From contig DUUV01000120.1 of NCBI GenBank assembly GCA_012841375.1, positions 1 to 63,020 on the forward strand: 63,020 bases of DNA, in the 5' to 3' direction. Below, one piece after another: positions 16,081-25,429 of this stretch. The DNA is from Candidatus Fermentithermobacillaceae bacterium. GTDB lineage: Bacteria; Bacillota; Sulfobacillia; Fermentithermobacillales; Fermentithermobacillaceae. A program made the translations under genes and the position numbers. Within the stretch, counting starts at the first letter, position 1, and each line of letters opens with the position of its first letter. The notes below the pieces were generated by a model. The model had not been told where the DNA came from. It did no database searches and saw only the letters and a program-made list of their open reading frames with translations.

Positions 16081-17040
16081 ATGGAAGTGATTTCATTGGC
16101 GCTCCCTAAGAAGGTCTTGGTCATTCTCAATCCCGTGGCGGGCCACGGCAAGGCGAAGAGACGACTGCCGGCGGTACGGAGCGCTCTGGCACAGTCGGGC
16201 ATCCCCTATGATGTTGTGGAGACGGAACGCAGGGGGCACGCCGCTGAGATCTCGGCCGCCGCGGCCAAGAACGGATACGACATCTTGGCGGCCATGGGCG
16301 GTGACGGCACTCTCAGCGAGGTGGTCAACGGGCTCCTTGCGGCTAGGGAAGAGGGGACCGAGACCTCGGTGAAGATCGCGGTGATACCGTCGGGGACGGG
16401 AAATGATTTCTCCGTGGGAGCCGGGCTCTTCGAGACCTGGGAAGAGGCGGTACAGGCCCTCTCCAATCCGGGTGTAAGATACATGGACGCATTTCGGTTT
16501 TCTGACTCCAGCGGAATCACCCGGTATGTTGTGAACTCGGTGGGCATAGGCTACGACGCTTACGTCGTAAAGCGGGTGGCGGAACTGGGCGCACGGAAGA
16601 TCGGAGGCTTGAGCTATATGTACGAGGCTCTCCGGGGCCTCTTTTTCTTCAATCCGGGCCCGCTATCGGTCTCATTCGATGGGGAGCCTGAAGCCTGGTA
16701 CGACAAGACATGGCTGTGTGCCATAACCAACTCCGAGAAGTTCGGCGGAGGGATGAAGGTGAACCCGGGCGCCTTGCCCGACGACGGACGGCTGAACGTG
16801 GCGTTTCTCCATGGGGTTCCCAGGCAGGGCCTGTTGCCGTTGGTCTTTCTGGTCCGCGGGGGAAATCACGTGGGGAAGAAAGGGGTAGTCTTGAGGAGCG
16901 CGTCGCTTGTCAAGCTTTCGGCGCCGGACGGTTTCCCTTGCCACGTTGATGGTGATACTGTTCCTGTGCGCTTTCCGGTGATGATCCAGGTCCTCCCTAG
17001 GGTTCTCCCGTTCGTCGCGAAAGCCCGCACGCAAGAGTGA
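16081..17040 (+). CDS. Diacylglycerol kinase-like lipid kinase (YegS/DagK family)
   Basis: About 319 residues. LVILNPVAGHGKA forms the first nucleotide-binding turn, AAMGGDGTLSEVVNG the GGDGT core, and IPSGTGNDFSV the second loop, all as in DagK/YegS. The enzyme phosphorylates diacylglycerol or a related lipid at the membrane surface. The start is uncertain: ATG 16081 lacks a clear ribosome site, TTG 16096 has GGAAG upstream, and ATG 16057 has GGAGGG 14 bases upstream. The last four bases overlap the GTG start of the next gene, so the two are coupled. Confidence 0.87.
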   Translation: MEVISLALPKKVLVILNPVAGHGKAKRRLPAVRSALAQSGIPYDVVETERRGHAAEISAAAAKNGYDILAAMGGDGTLSEVVNGLLAAREEGTETSVKIAVIPSGTGNDFSVGAGLFETWEEAVQALSNPGVRYMDAFRFSDSSGITRYVVNSVGIGYDAYVVKRVAELGARKIGGLSYMYEALRGLFFFNPGPLSVSFDGEPEAWYDKTWLCAITNSEKFGGGMKVNPGALPDDGRLNVAFLHGVPRQGLLPLVFLVRGGNHVGKKGVVLRSASLVKLSAPDGFPCHVDGDTVPVRFPVMIQVLPRVLPFVAKARTQE

Positions 17041-18344
17041 AAACGAGAGGAGGAGGTCCGGCTCAGGCCGGGCCGGGCTATCCCAATATGGCAGATACGC
17101 AACACGTTACCGGGAACGATCTCCGGGGTATTTTCCAGCGGTTTAATCCGTTTTGCGAGGACATGCGCCTGAGGCCGGAAGAAGAGAGAAAGACCGTGCT
17201 TGCTGTGAACGGCAACTTCCCCTTCGAGCTCCAACTGGCCGGCTTCTACCATGCTTCCGTCCTGGACGGGGGTTCTCCCATCATTGTCCAGTTCAGCATG
17301 GGGGCGCTGGCTACGGCCGGACGTGGATTGAGGGTCAGGTCCGGCCTTGTGGAGTCCTTACGTGCCGGGGCAAGGTTGGCGAAGCTTACCGCAGAAGCTT
17401 ACGCCTCCATCTACAAGCCTCCGTTTGCGGCCCTCGGGCTGGATCACTATGCGGTACCCGATATTCGGGACGCGCTGTCCCCGGACGAACAACCGGCTCC
17501 GGGTGGGGATGGGGGCCCGTCACAAGACCAGGTCAGATCGAGGCTTAAGGAAGCCGCTGAAGCCGCCCGGTCCTACGGAGTGAGACCACCTGCCCGTGAG
17601 GACATGGCCGTCTGGGAGATGTACCTGTCCTCCGCTCCATACAGAGAAGCCGTGGACGGATTCCTGGTGGCCCTCAATGAGATGAAGCCTGCCTGGGCGA
17701 TGATCGACACTGAGGACCTGCCTCCCGTCCTGAATTTCGCCGTGACCAAGGAGATCTGCGACCTTGTGATCGCCTCGGGAAGCGACGCCATAGTCGAGGC
17801 CGAGTACGGCGCCACGGGCCAGTCCGGAGACGAGGCCGGTTACAGGAGACTAAGTGGCCGTGAACTGGAGGATTTCGCGCGTCAAGTGGCTGGCTTCGTC
17901 CAGTATACAGGTGCCGGCGGCATCTCCTATCCAATCGGAATGCAGCACGCTGCCCCGTCGGCTGTGAGGCACGAACCTGACTCGGTAAGGCTTGAGGTGG
18001 TGCAGCGTCAGATCCTCAAGACCACGGGCAGATACATACCTTTCGCTCAACACGGAGGGACGGGAGCCAAGAGAGTATCCCGGGGGTTGGTCGGGAAAGA
18101 CAACATCAACACGCTCTTCCTTGTGACCGCGGCCCAATACTTGGCCCACCATACCGGGGAGAACCGTGAAGCCATCTTCCAGGGCAAGAAGTCTGCCTCC
18201 GGTGCCTCCATGTATTTGTCGGCATCAAGGTCCATCATGAAGGCGGCGGTAAAGAAGCTCAAGGAATGCGGCACATACGGCATTCTCGGCCAGGAAGCGC
18301 TGAAGGAAAGCGGAGAAGAGAACCGCAGGCTGCCCGAAGAATAG
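17037..18344 (+). CDS. Divergent class II fructose-bisphosphate aldolase-like protein
   Basis: A 435-residue protein. Scattered motifs fit the class II aldolase barrel: NGNFPFELQLAGFYHAS then SPIIVQFS (the opening strand-helix-strand), LGLDHYAVPD at the first metal His, IVEAEYGATG where aldolases have VEAELGxxGG, GMQHAAPS, and QHGGTGAKR where they have LHGGSG. It is longer than usual (about 285-350) and has an insertion rich in Pro/Gly near residues 150-165. I infer a zinc-dependent aldolase or isomerase of unknown substrate. The GTG start shares a GTGA overlap with the lipid kinase stop; the GGAGGAGG at 17047 has no start codon close after it. Confidence 0.6.
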   Translation: MKTRGGGPAQAGPGYPNMADTQHVTGNDLRGIFQRFNPFCEDMRLRPEEERKTVLAVNGNFPFELQLAGFYHASVLDGGSPIIVQFSMGALATAGRGLRVRSGLVESLRAGARLAKLTAEAYASIYKPPFAALGLDHYAVPDIRDALSPDEQPAPGGDGGPSQDQVRSRLKEAAEAARSYGVRPPAREDMAVWEMYLSSAPYREAVDGFLVALNEMKPAWAMIDTEDLPPVLNFAVTKEICDLVIASGSDAIVEAEYGATGQSGDEAGYRRLSGRELEDFARQVAGFVQYTGAGGISYPIGMQHAAPSAVRHEPDSVRLEVVQRQILKTTGRYIPFAQHGGTGAKRVSRGLVGKDNINTLFLVTAAQYLAHHTGENREAIFQGKKSASGASMYLSASRSIMKAAVKKLKECGTYGILGQEALKESGEENRRLPEE

Positions 18345-18347
18345 GCG

Positions 18348-19727
18348 TTACACCTTGACCTCTTTCCATTTGCCGGTCCTAAAACGCAGGGCGATGAGTA
18401 CCCCGCGTACGATTTGGTCTATTGCCATTCCCAGCCATGCGCCGGGGAGACCCAATCCCACAACGTTCACGAAGAACCATCCCAGCCCGACACGGCCCAC
18501 CCACATGCCAAGTGCTGTAGAGTAGAGGGGATACCTGGTATCTCCTGCTCCCCTGAGCCCACCCGCAAGAATAAACTGGATGGACTGGGCAGGTTGAGCA
18601 AACGCGTATATCTTCAGCACAAAGGCGGAAGCTAGTACCACCGACATGTCGTTGGTATAGAGCATGGCAATGTACTTGCCGAAGAAAAGGAAGACAAGGG
18701 CCATGGCTCCTCCGACAGCAAGACCCATATTCCGGGAGGTGTGGGCGCAGCGTTCCGCGTCCTCCGGTCGCTTGGCGCCGAGATACTGGCCAACCAACGT
18801 TGTACAGCCGGTGGAGAAGGCCAATCCGGGCATGAAAGTCAGGCTCAGGATGTTCATGGAGGTCTGATGGGCCGCGAATGTTACAGTGCCCAGAGAGGAC
18901 ACCACTTTGGCGAAGAGGACCTGACCGGTCCGGAGCACACCTTGCTCCAACGCGGCAGGAAATCCTATGGTGATGATGCGCCTCAGGATGTCGAAGTTGG
19001 GCCTGTAACCGTCGCTGAAATCGAGGCGAATACGTTTGTCGCCTCTAAGGGCGATAATCAAGAACCATATGGCTGCGACAACTCTGGAGAAGGTGGTTGC
19101 GACGCCCGCTCCAAATACGCCCCACCTTGGGAAGCCGAACTTGCCCCAGATGAGGATGTAGTTGAAGGTGATGTTGATGGCGTTCGCGACGAGGTTGACG
19201 GTCATGGGGGTCCTGGTATCGCCGGCTCCACGGAGGGCCGAAGCGAGTCCCATGGCTATAGCGTTAAAGACGAACCCGAACGCCACCACTCGAAAATACG
19301 GAGTGCCAACGCGTACAACCTCCGGCTCGGCTCCCATAAACTCTAATATTGCCGAGGAGGTGAATCCCGCGAAAAGGGAGATGGTAAGCCCTAGGAGAAT
19401 TACCATGGCAAATGTTTGCTTTAAGGTGTCTGATGCTTCCTTGGGTTTCTGCATACCGATGAAGCGGGCCACCAGCGCGGTGGTGCCCACGTTGAGTGCC
19501 ATGAATACAGATTGGAGCAGCATTACCGGTTGGTTTGTCAGGCCGACGGCCGTTATCGCCTCGGGCCCTACTCGCCCCACTTGTATCATGTCGGCCATTC
19601 CAACCAGTGATACGAGGACCATCTCAACAAGCGTCGGGGCCGAGAGGCGCCATACTACTTGGCGGGCAGCCGCCTTGTCCAATGTTGGCATCTCAAGGTG
19701 CGCCGCACGTGCCGGTTCTCTATGCAA
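18348..19727 (-). CDS. MATE-family multidrug/sodium antiporter
   Basis: A 459-residue membrane protein with twelve hydrophobic segments in two MatE repeats. LVEMVLVSLVGMADMIQVG opens the first, and SALRGAGDTRTPM and GGLRGAGDTRYPL occur at matching places in the two halves, a hallmark of this family. It exports cationic drugs or metabolites in exchange for Na+ or H+. The TTG start at 19727 has GGGAAAG upstream; the ATG at 19691 is an alternative that removes twelve residues. The gene ends 3 bases from the convergent aldolase-like gene. Confidence 0.88.
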   Translation of the reverse strand: MHREPARAAHLEMPTLDKAAARQVVWRLSAPTLVEMVLVSLVGMADMIQVGRVGPEAITAVGLTNQPVMLLQSVFMALNVGTTALVARFIGMQKPKEASDTLKQTFAMVILLGLTISLFAGFTSSAILEFMGAEPEVVRVGTPYFRVVAFGFVFNAIAMGLASALRGAGDTRTPMTVNLVANAINITFNYILIWGKFGFPRWGVFGAGVATTFSRVVAAIWFLIIALRGDKRIRLDFSDGYRPNFDILRRIITIGFPAALEQGVLRTGQVLFAKVVSSLGTVTFAAHQTSMNILSLTFMPGLAFSTGCTTLVGQYLGAKRPEDAERCAHTSRNMGLAVGGAMALVFLFFGKYIAMLYTNDMSVVLASAFVLKIYAFAQPAQSIQFILAGGLRGAGDTRYPLYSTALGMWVGRVGLGWFFVNVVGLGLPGAWLGMAIDQIVRGVLIALRFRTGKWKEVKV

Positions 19728-19826
19728 CTTGGTTCTTTCCCGCCTTTGGTTTCTCCGATATAGTTCTATACCCGTAACAGTCTATCTGTAAGCGGGCCGA
19801 TTGGCAACCCGAAAGGAGTGTCTGTA

Positions 19827-20366
19827 GTGGGAGAACAGTCCAAGAGGCTCTTGAGCCCCGGACCTCTCTTGTGTCCGGTTCCTGCCGTGCTGGTGACTTG
19901 TGGAGACATTGACGCCGAGAAGAACGCCATCACGTTGGCTTGGGTGGGCGTCGCTTCATCAGAGCCGCCGTGCGTGACCATCGGGGTCAGACCGACCAGG
20001 TATTCGTTCGGCCTCATCCAGCGATACGGCGATTTCGTAGTGAACGTCCCCGGGATGGACCAGGTGGGAGTGCTAAAGTACTGCGGTTCAGTATCGGGGC
20101 GAAGCGAGGACAAGTTCAAGGCCGCAGGGATTACCCCGGTACCTGCCGAGAAGACCAGGGCGCCGCTGGTCCTGGAGTTTCCTTTGAACCTGGAGTGCAA
20201 AGTGAAGAGCCGTGTGTCTCTGGGCAGCCACGACCTCTTTATCGGAGAGATAGTGGCGGTCCACGCGGACAACAGGGTACTTACCGGAGGTGAAGTCGAC
20301 CCGGCCAAGGTGGCCCCCTTGTCTTACTTCCGGGGCAAGTACTACAGGTTGGGCGAACCCGTATAA
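19827..20366 (+). CDS. Flavin reductase-like domain protein
   Basis: A 179-residue protein of the FMN-binding split-barrel (flavin reductase-like) family. SPGPLLCPVPAVLVTCG, NAITLAWVGVASSEPP and FVVNVPGMDQ, followed by SGRSEDKF, match the conserved core. Members either reduce flavin with NAD(P)H or bind FMN as redox proteins; the choice cannot be made here. The start at 19827 is chosen because AAAGGAG (19812-19818) lies 8 bases before it, whereas the GTG at 19818 overlaps that site. It precedes crotonase by 24 bases in the same direction. Confidence 0.86.
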   Translation: MGEQSKRLLSPGPLLCPVPAVLVTCGDIDAEKNAITLAWVGVASSEPPCVTIGVRPTRYSFGLIQRYGDFVVNVPGMDQVGVLKYCGSVSGRSEDKFKAAGITPVPAEKTRAPLVLEFPLNLECKVKSRVSLGSHDLFIGEIVAVHADNRVLTGGEVDPAKVAPLSYFRGKYYRLGEPV

Positions 20367-20390
20367 CCAGACAGATAGGAGAGGTACATA

Positions 20391-21182
20391 ATGGGAGAGC
20401 GAGAAACCGGACCGTCCGTCCCAGTGCTCATCGATATTGAGGACAAGGTGGCCGTAATCACCATCAACCGGCCCAACCAGCTGAATGCCCTCAACATGGA
20501 GGTGCTGGAGAGGCTTCATTCGGCGCTTCAGGAAAGTCGCTTGAACGCGTCCGTCAGGGCGTTGGTCATCACGGGCATGGGCTCCAGGGCCTTTGTTGCA
20601 GGCGCTGACATCGCCGAGATGGCAGGATTGGACGCCGCGGGAGCGTCTTCGTTCTCAGCGTTCGGGCAAAGCGTATTTCTGGCCATCGAGCGCCACCCAA
20701 AGCCTGTGATAGCCGCCATCAACGGCTATGCCCTGGGCGGAGGGTGCGAACTTGCGATGTCCTGCGACATCCGCGTGGCGGCCGAGAACGCCCGGATTGG
20801 CCAGCCAGAGGTCGGGCTGGGCATCATCCCCGGGTTCGGGGGGACCCAGAGGCTGGCCCGGTTGGCCGGCAAAGCCGTCGCCATGGACATGGTCCTGTCA
20901 GGGCGGGCGGTCGGCGCTGAGGAAGCCCTGCGTCTGGGCCTCGTAAGCCGGGTGGTACCCGAAGGAAAGGCTTTGAGCGAGGCACTGGCATTGGCTCATG
21001 AGATATGCCGGAAATCGCCACACGCGGTCACCCAAGCCAAAAAGGCCGTCGCCGAGGGCCTCCTTGGAACCTTGGACGACGGCCTCAGGCTTGAGCGGGA
21101 GCTCTTTTCCGCCTGCTTCTCTCATCCCGATCAAGAGGAAGGGATGAAGGCATTTCTCGAGAAGCGAAAGGCGGAATTCTAA
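20391..21182 (+). CDS. Enoyl-CoA hydratase/crotonase
   Basis: A 263-residue crotonase-fold protein. RAFVAGADIAEM supplies the CoA/oxyanion region. The two catalytic glutamates of true hydratases are present: Glu120 (GGGCELAM) and Glu140 (QPEVGLGIIPGFGG). These indicate hydration of short-chain trans-2-enoyl-CoA, such as crotonyl-CoA in butyrate or beta-oxidation pathways, although no partner genes are nearby. GATAGGAGAGG lies upstream of the ATG. Its stop overlaps the end of the convergent YbjQ-like gene by 4 bases. Confidence 0.92.
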   Translation: MGERETGPSVPVLIDIEDKVAVITINRPNQLNALNMEVLERLHSALQESRLNASVRALVITGMGSRAFVAGADIAEMAGLDAAGASSFSAFGQSVFLAIERHPKPVIAAINGYALGGGCELAMSCDIRVAAENARIGQPEVGLGIIPGFGGTQRLARLAGKAVAMDMVLSGRAVGAEEALRLGLVSRVVPEGKALSEALALAHEICRKSPHAVTQAKKAVAEGLLGTLDDGLRLERELFSACFSHPDQEEGMKAFLEKRKAEF

Positions 21183-21493
21183 GCAAGCTTTACCGCGGTG
21201 CCTGTAGCCAGCACAAGCATCATGCCGTTTGTCAGGATCTCGTGATCGATCTTGACGCCCACGATGGCGTTGGCCCCTAACTGTGCGGCCCTGGCAGACA
21301 GCTCCCTTATGCAGGCTGCCCGGGCTTCCACCAGCTTTTGTTCGTAAGCAGATGTCCTTGCCCCGAAAAAGTCAGCCAATTGGGCAGCGAAGTCGCGGAT
21401 AAAGTCCGTACCCAAGGCTACCTCGCCGGCGACAATTCCGAGATACTCTTCAATCTTGCGGTCCTGAACACTGGGAGTCGTCGTCACGATCAT
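21179..21493 (-). CDS. YbjQ/UPF0145-family protein
   Basis: A 104-residue protein. It begins MIVTTTPSVQDRKIEEYLGIV and has GEVALGTDF, the long helix with EARAACIRELSARA, and GANAIVGVKIDHE, all typical of YbjQ (putative heavy-metal-binding domain, pentamer-forming). The role is not established. The start is set at 21493 because AGAGGAGA lies about 10 bases upstream and the family begins at this residue; the frame is open for longer on the 5' side but without family similarity. Confidence 0.88.
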   Translation of the reverse strand: MIVTTTPSVQDRKIEEYLGIVAGEVALGTDFIRDFAAQLADFFGARTSAYEQKLVEARAACIRELSARAAQLGANAIVGVKIDHEILTNGMMLVLATGTAVKLA

Positions 21494-21641
21494 AACGTTC
21501 TCGTCTCCTCTCTTCTCGGCTTTTTGCCCGAGCCACATTACTACTACGAAGACGAAACAGGATGGTTTATGGTTCAAGATCTCGCCCGATAAGTCGATAA
21601 AAAGGTTGGCGCGTTTTCTATCTGGCCGCCGGGGGGAACAA

Positions 21642-24473
21642 ATGGCGAAACGCATGACTGAAGGCGCAGTGGCATCTTCCGGAGCGACCAAAGGGAGGCG
21701 GAGAGCGACACCGGTCGCAGCCTTGGTACTGGTCGCAGTCTTGGCCGTGCTCACTTTCTATCTGGGGGCCCAATACTACACCGCGAGGCGTAGCACAACC
21801 TTTACTGCCATGGCAACTGCCATGGACGAGGAAGGTATTAGTTTCTACAGGCTGCCTTCAGGCGTGTTGGACGAGTTCGCTCCGGCCGACCCGGACTCAC
21901 CCTTCGTCAAAATACCTCTGGCGCCGCGGTATTCGGTTAGGGATTCTGATGGCAAAGGTATGAAGCAGGGAGCCTTTTACGTGGCCGAAGGCTCGGAGAG
22001 GGCAGTGGAAGTAACCGTCAATCCACAGGGTAAAGTATGTCGAATACGTGAGCTCGGCGGCTTTTTCTCCATTGAAGGCGCGGCGACGGTCAAGAGCACA
22101 CGTGAGATGGAAGTGGGCGGGAAGACCCTCTTTACAGATGATGCCCTGTTTATGGACGGAGGGGCGCTCACGGCGGAGAGCGGTGAGGAACTGGAAGGTC
22201 TGGTCGAGACGGGCGACACCCTCAAGGTCCTCGGCTATCTGGATCAGGCTCTGGTCGTGGATGTAGTGGGGAGGGCCGGTCGTCTCACCGTTACCTCGAA
22301 CATACAAGGTTCCCGGGTCTACGTCGACGGCCTCTTGCGCGGCAAGACTCCTCTCACTGTGTCGTGCGCTCCGGGCATGAGAGATGTCCTCATAAAGGCC
22401 GACGGGTACAGAGACCACAGGGGAAGCGTACGGGTAGCTTCGTTCGAGGAGACTCTGTACGAGGCTACTCTGGAGGAGATAACCGGCACGCTGAGTCTAA
22501 CTTCGACGCCGTCCGGCGCGGCCGTCTATGTGGATAACCAGATCCGGGGCGAGACTCCTCTCAAGATCCAGGTGACGCCCGGCAGGCACGAAGTGACCTT
22601 TGAGCTGGAAGGTTATTATTCGAAAAGCTCAGAGGTCATCGTCCCGAGAGACCACGAGCAGGCGGTGAACGCCGTTCTGGCGAGGATGACAGGTTCCCTA
22701 CCGGGGACAGGCGGCGCCGGGGCGGGCCCGGAAGCCCGAGAAGTGACCGTCGTCGGCGCGTCGCCCGAAGCAATGACTTTCCAAGGGATGTACCCTGCGG
22801 GATACACCGATACGTTTAGAGCGACGGCGTCAACAACCATGGATGGGTGGCCCGTAACTCGCAGCACGCTGGAGCGGCTCTTGCCCGGAGAGGAGGTCCG
22901 GGTAGTCCTTGCTCCGGATGGTTCGGTGGCCTCGATGTCCAAGACGCGGTCCCACGGTTTTTCAATGAAAGACCGGGTCCAGACCAAAAACGGGCCTTCG
23001 ATTTTCCTCGGCGAACGATGGGTTGAGTGCACGCTTGCATGGAACGCCGTCCTGCAGGACGCCCACGGGAACCGGTGGTTCAAGGACATATCACCGGGAG
23101 ACACGGTAACCGTCTACGGCGCCTCGGCGGCGGATATCCGGTTTGTCCGTGTCGAGGAAACGTTGGGCGAAACCACGCAGATTGAGGGCCATCTTGTGCC
23201 GACGCCTCAAGGCTTCCGCGTGTTCGGAGACAGTTACATCATGGGAATACTTATTCCCGACGGTCTCCGGGTGGCCGATGTGCATACGAGAGCGACGGTC
23301 TCTGTCTCAGAGGTCCCCTCAGGGTCTCGCGTACGCTTCTTCCTTTCGCCCACCCAAGAGACGGTGTGGGCCGAGGTGGTGTGGAGGGCCAACGTTTCAG
23401 CGGAGGGGCCCATAAGTGTGCTGAACGGCAATCTATTGAGGGTGGCGCCCCTTTGGGACGACCTCTCTATGGACCTCTGGACGGTCATCTATCACGGCTC
23501 ATCGAAGACGACCTATCACAACCTCTCCATTGGAGACACGGTGCTCGCGGCCGGCCCTTCCGCCGGAGACATCCGCTTTATCTGGGTTCAGGACGATGCG
23601 ATGCATGCCCGGGTGGTGGAGACTGTGGTGGGAACCGTGGCGGGACGCCAGGAAAAAGCACTTTTCGAGCTGACCTCGTCGGGGCTGGGAACCCATCCTT
23701 TCTTCATCAACCCCCGGGCCACACTCGGACATCCCGCGACCCAGAAGACTGTTCCGGCGTCGGCGCTGCAGCCGGGCGACAGGGTGAGGATATGGGTTGA
23801 CGCCCAGAGGCAAGTGATCTGGGGCGAAATTACGGACAAGACCGATTTCACTGCTACCGGAGTCTATCTCGGAGTGAACCGTAGTTACACATACTTGAGC
23901 GGCCTCAGGCGATACGGTGTGAGGAGTGACCTTATCGTTACAGGACTGGCAGTTGGCGAGTACCCGGAGCCCGGGTCCACGGTCAGGGTTGCCGGAACCG
24001 GCAATGTCATATCGTACATGGAGGTCTTGAGTGACCGGAGGCCCGAAAGGCATTTCAAGGGCACCGTGCTCTCAACCGACGGCGCGCTCAGCGTGCGGGG
24101 GAACTGGACGTACGAGGAGGTCTTGTACGACAAGAACACGTGGTTCGTGGATTGGGAACTCATGGAAGACGGTGCTGTGAGCAGCCTTTTCCCCGGCGAT
24201 GTCGTGACGGTTCACGTCGATATCGCCGATGAAGTCGTTCTTGTGGAGCGCACATACTCGCCTCCGTTCAAACTCGCCGGCACAATCGAGGCGCGCCAGG
24301 GTCGCACTCTCATAATCAGGGACAAGACAGGCAAGAAGACGGTTGAGCTTACGTCGACCGTGCGGATTTATATAGACCGGGTAAGAGGCACCTTGTATGA
24401 TCTACGTGTTGGGGATACCGTCTCTGTCTCGGGGACCGACAAGAACAAGGTAGACACGGTCGTCTGCCATTGA
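21642..24473 (+). CDS. Large membrane-anchored PEGA-domain protein with repeated beta modules
   Basis: A 943-residue protein with one N-terminal transmembrane anchor (about residues 25-45) and a long outside region. Two PEGA repeats are clear at about 212-280 and 285-352: SRVYVDGLLRGKTPL and AAVYVDNQIRGETPL. Downstream, at least five modules share a G-D-x-V-x-V start and end near I-R-F or equivalent strands: GDTVTVYGASAADIRFV, GDTVLAAGPSAGDIRFI, GDRVRIWVDAQ, GDVVTVHVDIA and GDTVSVSGTDKN. PEGA domains are surface beta modules. I do not recognise the complete architecture. The ATG at 21642 is preceded by GGGGGAA. Catalytic motifs are not visible. Confidence 0.75.
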   Translation: MAKRMTEGAVASSGATKGRRRATPVAALVLVAVLAVLTFYLGAQYYTARRSTTFTAMATAMDEEGISFYRLPSGVLDEFAPADPDSPFVKIPLAPRYSVRDSDGKGMKQGAFYVAEGSERAVEVTVNPQGKVCRIRELGGFFSIEGAATVKSTREMEVGGKTLFTDDALFMDGGALTAESGEELEGLVETGDTLKVLGYLDQALVVDVVGRAGRLTVTSNIQGSRVYVDGLLRGKTPLTVSCAPGMRDVLIKADGYRDHRGSVRVASFEETLYEATLEEITGTLSLTSTPSGAAVYVDNQIRGETPLKIQVTPGRHEVTFELEGYYSKSSEVIVPRDHEQAVNAVLARMTGSLPGTGGAGAGPEAREVTVVGASPEAMTFQGMYPAGYTDTFRATASTTMDGWPVTRSTLERLLPGEEVRVVLAPDGSVASMSKTRSHGFSMKDRVQTKNGPSIFLGERWVECTLAWNAVLQDAHGNRWFKDISPGDTVTVYGASAADIRFVRVEETLGETTQIEGHLVPTPQGFRVFGDSYIMGILIPDGLRVADVHTRATVSVSEVPSGSRVRFFLSPTQETVWAEVVWRANVSAEGPISVLNGNLLRVAPLWDDLSMDLWTVIYHGSSKTTYHNLSIGDTVLAAGPSAGDIRFIWVQDDAMHARVVETVVGTVAGRQEKALFELTSSGLGTHPFFINPRATLGHPATQKTVPASALQPGDRVRIWVDAQRQVIWGEITDKTDFTATGVYLGVNRSYTYLSGLRRYGVRSDLIVTGLAVGEYPEPGSTVRVAGTGNVISYMEVLSDRRPERHFKGTVLSTDGALSVRGNWTYEEVLYDKNTWFVDWELMEDGAVSSLFPGDVVTVHVDIADEVVLVERTYSPPFKLAGTIEARQGRTLIIRDKTGKKTVELTSTVRIYIDRVRGTLYDLRVGDTVSVSGTDKNKVDTVVCH

Positions 24474-24482
24474 CGGCAGGCG

Positions 24483-25283
24483 TCAGTTCACGACTCCCGC
24501 CTGCGGATGAGCAGCCATCTCCTTAGCCGCTCCTCTCACATGTTCAAGGAAGAACAACATGAAGCCCGCGGTTGTCCTTATGGCCCTCGGTATGAGGAGG
24601 GCGGTCGCCTCATACTTCGCTTCCTCTGACTCTCCGGAGACCGCGTCGAGGTGGGGCATTGAGTATTCGGCGTTGGCGATGGCCCAACCTTTCGACTCTT
24701 GGGCCAGGTAGTAGACGCCTCCCTCTTCGACTCCGAATTGGTCCTTGTTTTGGTCGGCCCATTTTTCATACTTCTGGTGCCCGCCGAACACACGACAGTT
24801 GGAGTGATACGGCTGGCAGCAGTCTTGAACTATGTGGAGGCATGCTCCGAGAACGAAAAAGGATCTGGGAGCGTCCTTGGTCCAGAGAGAGGTCGCCAGA
24901 GCGAACCAGTTCCTTATCTGATCAGTGGCCCCGGGCCAGATCCAAAGCCCCCTCTTGGTCTTGGGGCTCCAGTGGTGCGTGGAGTTCATCCACAGTGAGT
25001 CTGCCCAGTAGTTACCCTTTATGAGCTTGTCTAGGTTCTCTTCCATAAGCGAAGCCGGCTCTTCATGGCCGTCGTTCGCCAGGACCCTGACGGCCGACTC
25101 GGTCAGGTAGCGGTGAGTCTTTCCTGATTTGTCGATCAGCTTCTGGAAGGGCGTGCCGATGAGGCGCACTAGGAATTGTGCCTTCACGGTCTTGGCTATT
25201 CGGTTCCCCACATCTCCCATGAGGTTCCAGTATGTTTTGGTTGTCTCCAAATGTTCCCTCCGGTTTGTGCCGCTTGAACGCAT
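24483..25283 (-). CDS. Zinc-dependent phospholipase C / S1-P1 nuclease fold protein
   Basis: A 266-residue, mostly helical protein. His/Asp motifs fit the zinc PLC fold: THRYLTESAVR, NYWADSLWMNSTHHW, LGACLHIVQDCCQPYHS and GGHQKYEKWADQN. Bacterial homologues hydrolyse phospholipids or nucleic acids with three zinc ions. Unusually, I see no signal peptide, although the best-known members are secreted and need their N-terminal Trp exposed. The true start may be downstream (for example the Met at residue 22), but that would still give no signal. The end of the gene lies 9 bases from the convergent PEGA gene; an imperfect repeat GCAGGCG/CGCCTGC spans the junction at 24476-24504. Confidence 0.75.
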   Translation of the reverse strand: MRSSGTNRREHLETTKTYWNLMGDVGNRIAKTVKAQFLVRLIGTPFQKLIDKSGKTHRYLTESAVRVLANDGHEEPASLMEENLDKLIKGNYWADSLWMNSTHHWSPKTKRGLWIWPGATDQIRNWFALATSLWTKDAPRSFFVLGACLHIVQDCCQPYHSNCRVFGGHQKYEKWADQNKDQFGVEEGGVYYLAQESKGWAIANAEYSMPHLDAVSGESEEAKYEATALLIPRAIRTTAGFMLFFLEHVRGAAKEMAAHPQAGVVN

Positions 25284-25364
25284 TCATTGTAACATTGACC
25301 GGTAGCGTGGTGGGACACTCAAATGACGGTAGTAGGTTTTCTTCTCGGATCCGTTGTCGGTCCC

Positions 25365-25373
25365 TGATATAAT
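25365..25373 (+). promoter_or_regulatory. Extended -10 promoter of typA
   Basis: TGATATAAT, a perfect -10 hexamer with the TGn extension, lies 57 bases before the typA start. No good -35 box sits 17 bases upstream, which is acceptable for an extended -10 promoter. Confidence 0.55.
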
Positions 25374-25429
25374 GAATCTTTGATACTCCGTGAGAAGCTA
25401 TCGCCGGATGTCGAAAGGACCGGGAGATC

